From CAXBCP01 sp963974055 (GTDB lineage: Bacteria; Pseudomonadota; Alphaproteobacteria; MPNO01; UBA830), in NCBI GenBank assembly GCA_963974055.1, contig CAXBCP010000010.1, positions 62,001 through 126,000 of the forward strand: DNA of 64,000 nt. Reading direction: 5' to 3'. Positions within the stretch are counted from its first letter, which is position 1. Every line of letters starts with the position of its first letter. Below are positions 43,811 to 52,891 of the stretch, in pieces. The position numbers and the translations under genes were made by a program. The notes under the pieces were generated by a model. It made no database searches, was not told where the DNA came from, and saw only the letters and a list, made by a program, of their open reading frames with translations.

Positions 43811-44952
43811 TGTCAGACCAGGTTTTCACGAATGCGCAGGTCGTGACGCCTGACCGGGTTCTGAACGGCACGGTGCAGGTGCGGGACGGGCGGATAAACG
43901 ACGTTGCCGAAGGGCGCACAGATGTGCCGTCGGCGACCGACCTCGGCGGCGATTATCTTCTGCCCGGTTTCGTCGAACTTCATACCGACAACCTGGAAAA
44001 GCATTTCGCGCCGCGACCCGGCGTAGTGTGGCCGCCGGTGCCGGCGGCACTTGCGCACGATGCGCAGATCGCGGCGGCGGGGATCACGACTGTGTTCGAC
44101 GCGCTCGCCGTCGGCGACCTGAACGAAAACAGCGGCAGGCTTCAGAACCTGGCGAATATGTCGTCGGCGCTTCGGGAGGCCGGCGAGCGCAAACTGCTGC
44201 GGGCGGACCATCTGATACACCTGCGCTGCGAGGTTTCGCATTCGAAGGCCGTCGAAATCTTCGACGATTACGTCGATGTGGCCAACGTGCGCCTGGTCTC
44301 TCTCATGGATCATACGCCGGGTCAGCGTCAGTTCACCTGCATGGATACCTACAAGCGGTACTATCAGGGCAAGTACGGCATGAGCGACGACGAACTCGCG
44401 GCGTTCGTCGCGGCGAAGCGCGAAAGCCAGGAACGTTACAGCGCACTTCACCGGGCCAGAATCGTCGGCGAATGCCGCGCCCGGGGTATCACGATGGCGA
44501 GCCATGACGACGCGACGGCCGAACATGTCGATGAGGCGGTCGAGAACGGCGTGACGATCGCCGAATTTCCCACGACGGTGGAATCGGCATCAAAGGCCCA
44601 TGGCGCCGGCCTGAGCGTGCTGATGGGAGCGCCGAATCTGGTATTGGGCGGATCTCATTCCGGCAATGTGTCGGCAATGCATCTGGCTGAACGCAAGGTA
44701 CTCGACATCCTGTCCTCGGATTACGTGCCGTCCAGCATGATTCAGGGCGTGTTCATGCTCTGGCAATCCGGGGCGAAAAAGACGCTTCCCGATGCCGTCG
44801 CGACGGTCTCGATCACGCCGGCGCGCGCGGTCGGGCTGGACGACCGGGGTGCAATCGTTACGGGCCGGCGCGCCGATATGGTGCGGGTGGCGATGCATGA
44901 TAATACGCCAACGGTCGTCTCGGTCTGGCGTGAAGGTCACAGGGTAATATAG
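43807..44952 (+). CDS. phnM: Alpha-D-ribose 1-methylphosphonate 5-triphosphate diphosphatase PhnM
   Basis: The 381-residue amidohydrolase-fold enzyme removes pyrophosphate from the ribose triphosphate intermediate. Seen are the first metal motif GFVELHTDNLEKH, HLRCEVS in the middle and MASHDDATAEHV near residue 235. It starts with two adjacent ATG codons (43807 and 43810), the first overlapping the phnL stop. Twelve bases later the HD-domain gene begins. Confidence 0.95.
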   Translation: MMSDQVFTNAQVVTPDRVLNGTVQVRDGRINDVAEGRTDVPSATDLGGDYLLPGFVELHTDNLEKHFAPRPGVVWPPVPAALAHDAQIAAAGITTVFDALAVGDLNENSGRLQNLANMSSALREAGERKLLRADHLIHLRCEVSHSKAVEIFDDYVDVANVRLVSLMDHTPGQRQFTCMDTYKRYYQGKYGMSDDELAAFVAAKRESQERYSALHRARIVGECRARGITMASHDDATAEHVDEAVENGVTIAEFPTTVESASKAHGAGLSVLMGAPNLVLGGSHSGNVSAMHLAERKVLDILSSDYVPSSMIQGVFMLWQSGAKKTLPDAVATVSITPARAVGLDDRGAIVTGRRADMVRVAMHDNTPTVVSVWREGHRVI

Positions 44953-44963
44953 GGGAACTGGTT

Positions 44964-45524
44964 ATGTCCTTCGTCGATCAATTGTTCGAAACCCTCGAGA
45001 CCGAGGGCGTCGCGCGCTATGGAATGGAAGCGATCAACCAGCTTGAACATGCGCTGCAATGCGCAGCCCGGGCGGAAGCAGAGGCGTCGGGACCCGCGCT
45101 GATCACGGCGGCGCTGCTGCATGATATCGGTCATCTGGTCCACAAGCTCGGTATTGCGGCGGAACGGGGCATCGACGACCGGCACGAAGCGCTCGGCGGA
45201 AAAATGCTGAACAAATGGTTCGGCAGCGATGTGGTCCTGCCCGTTGCCCTGCATGTCGATGCAAAACGGTATCTGTGCACGGCGGAGGACGGCTATTTTG
45301 ACCGGCTGTCGCCGGCCTCGGTGCGCAGTCTGAAATTGCAGGGCGGGCCGTTTACTCGGTCGCAAGCGCTGGAATTTATAGCGCGGCCGGGCGGAGAAGA
45401 CGCCGTGCGTTTGCGGCGCTGGGACGAAGAAGCGAAGGTCAAAGGCTTGGAAACCCCTTCCCTCGATCATTTCAGGCCATACGTCGAAACCTGCCTGAAA
45501 CCCGGCGCCGTCGCCGCGGAATAG
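44964..45524 (+). CDS. PhnZ-like HD-domain mixed-valent di-iron oxygenase, phosphonate-associated
   Basis: The 186-residue protein has the HD motif ALLHDIGHL with further His at HALQ, RHEALGG and ALHVDAKRYL, which match the metal ligands of the phosphonate-operon HDIG family. PhnZ oxidises 2-amino-1-hydroxyethylphosphonate to glycine and phosphate with two irons; the ARYGMEAINQLEH segment corresponds to the region that holds PhnZ's substrate-gating Tyr and Glu. The PhnY dioxygenase that normally makes its substrate is not in this window, so the physiological substrate is open. It belongs to the phnG-M operon by spacing. Confidence 0.85.
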   Translation: MSFVDQLFETLETEGVARYGMEAINQLEHALQCAARAEAEASGPALITAALLHDIGHLVHKLGIAAERGIDDRHEALGGKMLNKWFGSDVVLPVALHVDAKRYLCTAEDGYFDRLSPASVRSLKLQGGPFTRSQALEFIARPGGEDAVRLRRWDEEAKVKGLETPSLDHFRPYVETCLKPGAVAAE

Positions 45525-45598
45525 GGGTGCGGTATGAAACAAATCACGGTCAGGTCCCGGTCCGGCTACAGGAAGGTCCGCGGTTGTTTGACGGCGGG

Positions 45599-46150
45599 AT
45601 GACCGTGTCTCTTCGCCGGGTCGCTGCCGTCAGCGTGACCCCTGAACATACCCTTTCAAAGCAAACCCAGGCGGAAATCGAGCTGGTCGAAGGGCTTGGC
45701 GTTGCGGGGGATTCTCATATGGGCGAAACCGTGCAACATCGATCCCGGGTCGCGAAAAACCCTCTTCTTCCGAATCTGCGGCAGGTCCATCTGATCCACG
45801 AGGAACTGATCGACGAACTCCGCGCCCGGGGATTCGCAGTCTTTCCCGGCGCGCTGGGCGAGAATATCACCACGCGTGGGGTTGCCCTGCTGGATCTTCC
45901 GGCCGGCACCCGGATGCGGATCGGCGCTTCTGCCGTGATCGAACTGACGGGTCTGCGCAACCCCTGCAATCAGCTCAATACCTTCCAGGCCGGATTGATG
46001 GATGCCGTCATCGACCGGGACGACGCCGGCAATCTTGTCCGCAAAGCCGGCGTTATGGGCGTGGTGGCGGCCGGCGGCCGCGTCGGTCCGGGGGACGATA
46101 TTCGGATCGACCTGCCTGCAGCGCCCTGTCGCCCGCTGGAACCGGTCTGA
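45599..46150 (+). CDS. MOSC-domain protein
   Basis: The 183-residue protein has the MOSC core: VEGLGVAGDSHMG, the lid segment GALGENITTRGVALLDLPAGT and the conserved Cys in GLRNPCNQLN. MOSC proteins bind molybdopterin-type cofactors or carry sulfur. Starts are uncertain: an ATG at 45599 precedes the domain, while a GTG at 45527 would add 24 residues. It directly follows the PhnZ-like gene and its role in phosphonate use, if any, is unknown. Confidence 0.82.
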   Translation: MTVSLRRVAAVSVTPEHTLSKQTQAEIELVEGLGVAGDSHMGETVQHRSRVAKNPLLPNLRQVHLIHEELIDELRARGFAVFPGALGENITTRGVALLDLPAGTRMRIGASAVIELTGLRNPCNQLNTFQAGLMDAVIDRDDAGNLVRKAGVMGVVAAGGRVGPGDDIRIDLPAAPCRPLEPV

Positions 46151-46290
46151 CGCGCCGCTTTGTTGGGTGCGTGGCGTCATGCTAGGGTGGCCGCCATTTT
46201 GAAACCAGCCATGGACCCGGCACCACCGACCTGACCGACAGACCGCATTTCTGCGTGCCTCTGTCGTGGGCGTGGCGGCGGGATGCAGGA

Positions 46291-47442
46291 ATGCCGACTT
46301 CAGTGCCGTCTGCTCCGTCCGATTCGAATCGGCTGCTCCGGGTCGTCATCAATGGCGCCCATGCCAAGAGCGGTGGCGGCGTGACCTATCTGCGCAGAAT
46401 GCTGCCGGAACTGGCGCGGGACAAGGGAATAGATGTCCGGCTGATCCTTCATGAAAACCAGCGGGCTGTTTTCGAGCCGGTGCCGGACGGGGTGCAGATC
46501 GTCACCTTCGATTACGACCCGGGGTTTTGGCGGACTTTGATCTGGGAACAGTTCTCCCTGCCCGGAATCGCCCGCAGAATGGGGGCCGATGTGTTGTTTT
46601 CACCGGCCAATTTCGGACCGGTGTTCGCGCGGAACCACGTCATCCTGCTTCGCAACGCAACGTCGGTCATACGGCTGACGCGTCGCATCGCGCCCTTGAT
46701 TTACTGGCTGATGCTGTCGGTGATGACGGCCGTCTCGCTGATTACGGCCCGCCGGGCGATTGCCGTTTCCGATTACGCGGCGCGTATTCTGACGTTCGGG
46801 CTCGGCGCCCTGCGCCGGAAGAAAGTCAGCGTCGTCTACCATGGGACAGTCCCTGCGCCGGCCCCGCGCGGTGACAGCGAACCGGCGGCAAACAGTCTGC
46901 TTGCCGTCTCGGATATTTATATCCAGAAGAACTACCATACCCTCGTTCGCGCCTTTGCGATCGTTCGCCAGCGTCACCCGGACCTCGTTCTTACAATCGT
47001 GGGACGCGAGATCGACAGCAAATACGCGGAATCGGTCCGGGCCCTGGTCCGCGATCTGGGGGTTGGGGATGCCGTCCGGTTCACCGGTCATGTCGAAACC
47101 GCCGAACTCAGCGCCCTGTACCGCGAATGCCGCGTGTTCGTTTTTCCGTCGACTGTCGAAACCTTCGGCAATCCGTTGTTGGAGGCGATGGCGGCGGGCG
47201 TGCCCATCGCGACTTCCAACACCGCTGCCATGCCCGAGGTGATCGGCGATTGCGGTCTGCTGTTCGATCCCGACAACGCAGACGATATGGCCGCGCGGAT
47301 CGGCGAATTGCTGGACGACCCGGAACTCGGTCGGACGCTCGGCGCCAGGGCAGCTGAGCGGTCCGGGTTGTTTACCTGGCAGGAAACCGCCCGGCGAACG
47401 CTCGGCGTGCTGCGCGCGGCCGCGGGGCGGGAAGACGGTTAA
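46291..47442 (+). CDS. GT-B glycosyltransferase, GT4 family
   Basis: The 383-residue enzyme has a GT-B fold: an N-terminal acceptor domain starting VVINGAHAKSGGGVTYLRRM and a C-terminal nucleotide-sugar domain with VFVFPSTVETFGNPLLEAMA, the GT4 E-x7-E motif. Donor and acceptor are unknown. The ATG at 46291 follows CAGGA; a GTG at 46255 is an upstream alternative. It stands between the phosphonate and selenium loci, is unlike the SenB-like enzyme at 53820, and I see no evidence that it belongs to either pathway. Confidence 0.82.
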   Translation: MPTSVPSAPSDSNRLLRVVINGAHAKSGGGVTYLRRMLPELARDKGIDVRLILHENQRAVFEPVPDGVQIVTFDYDPGFWRTLIWEQFSLPGIARRMGADVLFSPANFGPVFARNHVILLRNATSVIRLTRRIAPLIYWLMLSVMTAVSLITARRAIAVSDYAARILTFGLGALRRKKVSVVYHGTVPAPAPRGDSEPAANSLLAVSDIYIQKNYHTLVRAFAIVRQRHPDLVLTIVGREIDSKYAESVRALVRDLGVGDAVRFTGHVETAELSALYRECRVFVFPSTVETFGNPLLEAMAAGVPIATSNTAAMPEVIGDCGLLFDPDNADDMAARIGELLDDPELGRTLGARAAERSGLFTWQETARRTLGVLRAAAGREDG

Positions 47443-47597
47443 ATCCGGCGTCATGCCGGTCACGCATTCTTTACGGCCCTCATTACGGTATAGGTCCCGC
47501 AATGGGGTGTTTTGTCCGTTCGATCTACTGGTATCTTAATTGCAATGGTGTTCCGGGAGGCACTCGGGACATATCCAGATCAACAAGGAGAATTCCG

Positions 47598-48470
47598 ATG
47601 AAACTACGTACCGTCCTTGCCGCCGCTGTGGCACTAGCCCTGCCGGCCTTGCCTGCGACCCAGGCCGTGGCCGCCGATACCTTTGTCTTTACCGCGATAC
47701 CCGATCAGGACGAAAGCCAGCTCAAGGCTCGGTTCGGGAAGGTTGCGGATTATCTCTCGAAGCAGCTCGGTGTGCCCGTGAAATACGTTCCGGTGAAATC
47801 CTATGCCGCCGCCGTCACCGCGTTCCGCAACAACCAGGTGCAGCTCGCCTGGTTCGGCGGATTGTCGGGCGTGCGCGCCCGCGCCCTTGTGCCGGGCTCC
47901 AGGGCGATTGCCCAGGGCAAGGAAGATCTCGCCTTCGTCACCTATTTCATCGCCCATGTCAGCACCGGGCTGAAGGAAAGCAAGGAATTCCCCACCGCGA
48001 TTAAGGGCAAGACCTTCACGTTCGGCTCCAAGGGGTCGACATCGGGCCGCCTGATGCCGGAATTCCACATCCGCCGCGTCTTCAAGGACGCACCGGAAAA
48101 GGTGTTTTCCCGCGTCGGGTTCAGCGGCGATCATTCCCGCACCATTTCGCTCGTCCAGTCGGGTTCCTACGCGGTCGGCGCGACAAACTATGCCGTGTGG
48201 GACCGCGACGTGAAGGCCGGCAAGATCGATACCGGCAAGGTCAGCGTGATCTGGCGGACGCCGACCTATCCGGATTACCAGTGGAGCATTCGCGGCGACG
48301 TCGATGCCACGTTCGGCGCAGGGTTCTCGGGCAAGGTCACGGAAAGCCTGCTGTCGATGAACGATCCGGACCTGTTGAAATCGTTTCCCCGGTCGTCCTT
48401 CGTCCCGGCGCGTAATTCCGACTATGCGCCGATCGAAAACACCGCAAAGTCGATCGGCCTGATCGACTGA
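47598..48470 (+). CDS. PhnD-like periplasmic binding protein of putative selenium-oxyanion ABC importer
   Basis: The 290-residue protein has a signal peptide (about 1-26, cut near AVA-AD) and the PhnD-type fold: FTAIPDQDESQLKARF, YAAAVTAFRNNQVQLAWFGG, FGSKGSTSGRLMPEF. It is shorter than the true PhnD at 36465 and belongs to the group commonly annotated as putative selenate-binding proteins because it neighbours selD. Here too, selD is three genes downstream in one tightly overlapping operon. Selenium as substrate is inferred from context; phosphite, phosphonate or other oxyanions cannot be excluded from sequence. A clear AAGGAG precedes the ATG. Confidence 0.8.
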   Translation: MKLRTVLAAAVALALPALPATQAVAADTFVFTAIPDQDESQLKARFGKVADYLSKQLGVPVKYVPVKSYAAAVTAFRNNQVQLAWFGGLSGVRARALVPGSRAIAQGKEDLAFVTYFIAHVSTGLKESKEFPTAIKGKTFTFGSKGSTSGRLMPEFHIRRVFKDAPEKVFSRVGFSGDHSRTISLVQSGSYAVGATNYAVWDRDVKAGKIDTGKVSVIWRTPTYPDYQWSIRGDVDATFGAGFSGKVTESLLSMNDPDLLKSFPRSSFVPARNSDYAPIENTAKSIGLID

Positions 48471-49135
48471 TGCCCCTGCTTGAGCTCAAAGACGAATCCG
48501 CCGGGTATAACGGCAAGGAGATTCTGACTGGGCTCACGTTGAGAATCGAGCCCGGCGAGCGAATCGCGCTTGTCGGGGAAAGCGGAGCAGGGAAATCGAC
48601 CCTGCTCCGCCTTTTCTATCAGCGTCTCGGCGGCGCTGCCGCGTTGATGCCGCAGGATTCGGCGCTGGTTCAGGCGCTGACGGTCTTTCACAATGTCTAT
48701 ATGGGCCGCCTTCACCAGCGGTCGGTCTGGCGCAACCTGCGCAACCTGGTGCTGCCGGCGCGCAGGGACGTAGAAGAGGTCCGCAAGGTGCTGGCGCCGC
48801 TGCGGCTTGAAGACAAGATATTCTCGGGCGTCGGCGAACTGTCCGGTGGCCAGTACCAGCGCACCGCCCTGGCGCGGGCGCTGTTCCACACCGGAGACAT
48901 CATCGTCGCCGACGAGCCGGTGTCGTCCGTCGACGAACACCAGGCACGGGAAATTCTGGAGACCATGAACGCAGAAAAGCAGACGGTTCTTCTCGCCATG
49001 CACGACCGGGCACTGGCGATCGAATTCGCCGACCGTCTGATCGGCGTCAAGGACGGCCGGATCGTTATGGACACCCGGTCAGCCGGTATGACGCCGGCCG
49101 ATCTCGATCACCTTTATCTCAACGGCGTGGAATGA
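48470..49135 (+). CDS. ABC transporter ATP-binding protein of selenium-type importer
   Basis: The 221-residue ATPase has Walker A GESGAGKST, signature LSGGQYQRTALARAL, Walker B IIVADEPVSSVD and the switch His in LLAMHDRAL. It is shorter than PhnC (293 residues), and the segment after Walker A is abbreviated. It overlaps the binding-protein stop by one base and the permease start by four, so it works with them. Confidence 0.85.
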   Translation: MPLLELKDESAGYNGKEILTGLTLRIEPGERIALVGESGAGKSTLLRLFYQRLGGAAALMPQDSALVQALTVFHNVYMGRLHQRSVWRNLRNLVLPARRDVEEVRKVLAPLRLEDKIFSGVGELSGGQYQRTALARALFHTGDIIVADEPVSSVDEHQAREILETMNAEKQTVLLAMHDRALAIEFADRLIGVKDGRIVMDTRSAGMTPADLDHLYLNGVE

Positions 49136-50619
49136 TCGCCCGGCGCGGCTCTTCTCCGCTGGCGCGCACGACGACCGGATTTCTTTTCGTCGCACTTGTC
49201 TGCGTCGTGTTTGCCGATATCGCGATCTCGACGGTCGATCCGTGGCATGAATTCGGTTTGCTCCTCAAAGGCATCGTCACGCCCGATTTCTATTCGACCG
49301 AAAGTCTGGGGCTGGCGCTTGCCTATACGCTTGCCTTTGCGTTGCTCGGCGTGGCGTTGGGAAACGTATTCGGGTTTGGCCTCTCCCTGGTGTTCCACAG
49401 CCGGGTCGTCCGGGTCGGCTGTGCGTTTGTCCGTTCGATCCATGAACTGTTCTGGGCGCTGATCTTCCTGCAGATGTTCGGCCTGTCGCCGCTCACAGGG
49501 GTCCTGGCGATCGCCATTCCCTATGCCGGGATCATTGCGAAGGTCTATGCGGAAATTCTCGAGGAAGCCGATCAGCGCCCGCTGAGCGCCATGCCGGTGG
49601 GAACGGGAAGGGCGTCGGCGTTCCTGTTCGTGCGCCTGCCCGATGCCTGGGCGCATTTCCGCAGTTATTCCATGTATCGCCTGGAGTGCGGTTTGAGGTC
49701 GAGCGCCGTGCTCGGTTTCATTGGCCTGCCGACGCTGGGATATCATCTCGAATCCGCCTTCAGGGAAGGCCATTACTCGCAGGCGTCTGCACTGCTGATC
49801 CTGTTCTATCTGGTTATCGCGACGATGCGGATCTGGATGAAAAAACCGCTGTTGCCGGTCTATCTCGTCGTGGCGGCGGTGATCCTGCCCTGGGGTGTCG
49901 CGTTTTCGTTTTCAAACATTACGCGGTTCCTGACCGAAGATATCATCCCCTATCCGTTGCGGGCAGGCGGCGAGAACATGATGGGCGCGTTCGGCGACTG
50001 GCTGTCGATGTTGCTGGTCGATCAGGCATTGCCGGGCACGGTTGCTACCGTTCAGCTCACCATGATCGCCCTTGTCGCCACCGGATTCCTGACCCTGATA
50101 TTCTTTCCGCTGATTTCGCCGCTGCTGCTGGGCCGCGCCGCCCGCACCGGCGGGCATGTGTTTCTGGTGGTGGTGCGTTCGACCCCCGAATATATCCTGG
50201 CGTTTGTCCTGCTCAGTCTGTGGGGGCCGTCCATGCTGCCGGCCATCGTGGCGCTCAGCCTGCACAATGCCGGGATTATCGGCCATCTGATCGGCCGCTA
50301 TACCGAAACCATACAGCTCCGCGCCGATGCGGTCCGGGGCGTCAACCGCTACTTCTACGAGGTTCTGCCCCGCGTTTACCGGCCGCTGCTGGCACTGCTG
50401 TTCTATCGCTGGGAAGTAATTCTCCGCGAAACGGCGATCCTCGGTATTCTCGGCGTCGCAACACTCGGCTTCTATGTAGACAGCGCGTTTGCCGATCTCC
50501 GTTTCGACCGGGCGCTGTTTCTGATCCTGATTACGGCGATGCTGAATATCTGCGTCGATGCTTTTTCCCGCGCCGTGCGCTCGCGGCTGCGTCTTCAGAC
50601 CACACTGGAACAGCGATAA
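49132..50619 (+). CDS. Double-length PhnE-like ABC permease of selenium-type importer
   Basis: The 495-residue protein is two PhnE-like permease domains in tandem (about 1-225 and 270-495). Each carries a docking loop: AKVYAEILEEADQRPLSA in the first half and IGRYTETIQLRADAVRGV in the second, and each ends in a similar LGFIGLPTLGYHLESAF / LGILGVATLGFYVDSAF segment. A fused permease replaces the homodimer that phnE forms. It leads into the SelD fusion gene four bases later. Confidence 0.85.
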   Translation: MIARRGSSPLARTTTGFLFVALVCVVFADIAISTVDPWHEFGLLLKGIVTPDFYSTESLGLALAYTLAFALLGVALGNVFGFGLSLVFHSRVVRVGCAFVRSIHELFWALIFLQMFGLSPLTGVLAIAIPYAGIIAKVYAEILEEADQRPLSAMPVGTGRASAFLFVRLPDAWAHFRSYSMYRLECGLRSSAVLGFIGLPTLGYHLESAFREGHYSQASALLILFYLVIATMRIWMKKPLLPVYLVVAAVILPWGVAFSFSNITRFLTEDIIPYPLRAGGENMMGAFGDWLSMLLVDQALPGTVATVQLTMIALVATGFLTLIFFPLISPLLLGRAARTGGHVFLVVVRSTPEYILAFVLLSLWGPSMLPAIVALSLHNAGIIGHLIGRYTETIQLRADAVRGVNRYFYEVLPRVYRPLLALLFYRWEVILRETAILGILGVATLGFYVDSAFADLRFDRALFLILITAMLNICVDAFSRAVRSRLRLQTTLEQR

Positions 50620-50623
50620 CGTT

Positions 50624-52891
50624 ATGAAAAAATCCGATACGCCCATCGTCAAGGACCTGGTGCTGATTGGCGGCGGCCACAGCCATGTCGCCGTGCTCAA
50701 GCGGTTCGGCATGAACCCGCTGCCCGGGGTGCGGCTGACCCTGATTTGCCGCGATGCGCACACGCCGTATTCGGGAATGCTGCCGGGCTACGTTGCCGGG
50801 CACTACAGCTACGATGAAGCGCATATCGATCTCGGCGCGCTGGCGCGGTTTGCCAATGCCCGGTTCTATCATTCTACCGTGACCGGGCTGGATTTGCGCG
50901 AAAAGCAGGTTCTCTGCGACGACCGCCCGCCGGTGCCGTTCGAATTGGCATCCGTCAATACGGGCTCGACGCCGAACACCTCGCTGGTGACGGGCGCGAC
51001 CGGGAACGTGGTGCCGGTCAAGCCGATCAACGATTTCCTCGACCGCTGGGATGCGCTCAGCGCCCGCGCGATGGCCCATGAAGGGCCGATGCGCATCGCC
51101 GTCGTCGGCGCCGGCGCCGGCGGGGTCGAAATCCTGCTGGCGATCCAGCACCGCCTCGGTCAGTTGCGCGCCGGCGCGGGCAAGCCGTCCGACGACATCG
51201 AATTCCACCTGTTCAGCAACACCGCTGAAATTCTGCCGACGCACAATGCCAGGGTACGGCGCACGTTTCTCGGTGTCCTGAAACAACGGAACGTGATGTT
51301 GCATCTCGGCGAACCGGTCGCGGAGGTGGCGCCCGGAAAACTGACGACGGCTGCCGGAACGACGACGGAAGCCGACGAAATACTGTGGGTGACCGCCGCT
51401 GGCGCGCCGTCCTGGCCGGGCGATGCCGGGCTCGATGTCGATGAAGGCGGGTTCATCAAAGTCGGCGATACGCTGCAATCGACCTCGCATCCGGATGTGT
51501 TCGCCGCCGGCGACGTTGCGGCGATGGTCAATCACCCGCGTCCGAAATCCGGCGTTTTCGCCGTCCGCCAGGGCAAACCGCTGGAAGCGAACCTGCGGCG
51601 GATGCTGCTCGGCCGCCCGCCGCGCCCGTTCCGGCCCCAGTCGAAATTTCTCGGTCTTATATCGACCGGCGACAAATACGCCGTCGCCTCGCGCGGCGGC
51701 TGGTCGCTGCAGGGGGCGGCGCTGTGGCGCTGGAAAGACTGGATCGACCGGCGGTTCATGGACAGGTTCAACGACCTGCCGGACATGGACGAAGACGAAA
51801 AGACCGACCTGCCCGCCGGTCTCGCCAGTGCCGACGTGGTCAAGGAAATATCGGCGATCGCCATGCGCTGCGGCGGTTGTGGCGCAAAGGTGGGCGCGAC
51901 CGTCCTGTCCCGCGCACTCAACACGCTGAAACCCGCGCCGCGCGACGACGTGCTGATCGGCCTGCACGAGCCCGACGATGCCGCCGTGGTCGAGGTGCCG
52001 CCGGGCAAGGTAATGGTCCACACCGTCGATTATTTCCGCTCGATGGTCGACGACCCCTACGTGTTCGGCAAGATCGCGGCCAATCACAGCCTCGGCGATA
52101 TTTTTGCCATGGGCGGCGATCCGCAGACTGCGCTGGCCGTCGCCACGGTGCCGTTCGGGATCGAAGCCAAGGTCGAAGACACGCTGACCCAGATGATGAC
52201 CGGCGCCATGGAAATCCTGAACGACACAAATTGCGCCCTGGTCGGCGGCCACACCAGCGAAGGTCCGGAACTCAGTCTCGGTTTTGCGGTCAACGGGCTG
52301 ATCGACCGCGACAAGATCATGCGCAAGGGCGGGCTGATGCCCGGCGACAAGCTGATCGTCACCAAGCCGATCGGCACCGGCACGCTGTTCGCCGCCGATA
52401 TGCGCCACAAGGCAAAAGGCCGCTGGATTGCGGCGGCGCTCGATCACATGGTGATGTCGAACCGTCTCGGCGCCCAATGCCTGGTCGAATACGGCAGCCG
52501 GGCGGCGACGGATATCACCGGGTTCGGGCTGCTGGGACATCTGGTCGAAATGGTGCGCGCATCCGGGGTCGATGTGGAACTGGTGCTCGATGCCGTCCCG
52601 ATGATGGACGGCGCCGAAGACACGGTGCGCGCCGGGATCGTCTCGTCGCTGCAGCCGCAGAACGTGCGCCTGCGGCGCGCCGTCGCCAACCTGGAAGAGG
52701 CCGGCAAGGATCCGCGCTATCCGCTGATCTTCGATCCGCAAACCGCGGGCGGCCTGCTCGCCAGCGTTCCCGCCGACCGGGCGGATGCCTGCGTGGCGCG
52801 GCTGATCGAACTGGGCTATGCGCGGACCATGATCGTCGGCGAAGTGCTGGAACAGTCCGACCGGCTGGAGCCGATCACGGTGCGCGTCTAG
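50624..52891 (+). CDS. selD: FAD-oxidoreductase/SelD fusion: selenide, water dikinase (SenC role likely)
   Basis: The 755-residue protein joins two enzymes. Residues about 10-390 are a pyridine-nucleotide-disulfide-type FAD protein (VLIGGGHSHVAVLKRFG, VGAGAGGVEI, FAAGDVAAM), like the NADH dehydrogenase-type half of known SelD fusions. Residues about 405-755 are SelD, which makes selenophosphate from selenide and ATP: RCGGCGAK holds the catalytic pair Cys419 and Lys422, followed by ATP and metal motifs LIGLHEPDDAAVV, HTVDYFRSMVDDP and SLGDIFAMGGDP. The oxidoreductase half may deliver reduced selenium. The ATG at 50624 is four bases after the permease stop. In the sen pathway a SelD homologue is called SenC. 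Confidence 0.92.
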   Translation: MKKSDTPIVKDLVLIGGGHSHVAVLKRFGMNPLPGVRLTLICRDAHTPYSGMLPGYVAGHYSYDEAHIDLGALARFANARFYHSTVTGLDLREKQVLCDDRPPVPFELASVNTGSTPNTSLVTGATGNVVPVKPINDFLDRWDALSARAMAHEGPMRIAVVGAGAGGVEILLAIQHRLGQLRAGAGKPSDDIEFHLFSNTAEILPTHNARVRRTFLGVLKQRNVMLHLGEPVAEVAPGKLTTAAGTTTEADEILWVTAAGAPSWPGDAGLDVDEGGFIKVGDTLQSTSHPDVFAAGDVAAMVNHPRPKSGVFAVRQGKPLEANLRRMLLGRPPRPFRPQSKFLGLISTGDKYAVASRGGWSLQGAALWRWKDWIDRRFMDRFNDLPDMDEDEKTDLPAGLASADVVKEISAIAMRCGGCGAKVGATVLSRALNTLKPAPRDDVLIGLHEPDDAAVVEVPPGKVMVHTVDYFRSMVDDPYVFGKIAANHSLGDIFAMGGDPQTALAVATVPFGIEAKVEDTLTQMMTGAMEILNDTNCALVGGHTSEGPELSLGFAVNGLIDRDKIMRKGGLMPGDKLIVTKPIGTGTLFAADMRHKAKGRWIAAALDHMVMSNRLGAQCLVEYGSRAATDITGFGLLGHLVEMVRASGVDVELVLDAVPMMDGAEDTVRAGIVSSLQPQNVRLRRAVANLEEAGKDPRYPLIFDPQTAGGLLASVPADRADACVARLIELGYARTMIVGEVLEQSDRLEPITVRV

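Noticed and set aside
49132..50619. The double-length permease as two genes joined by a sequencing error
   Set aside because: The frame is continuous, both halves carry their own docking loops, and fused permeases of this kind are known in PhnE-like importers.
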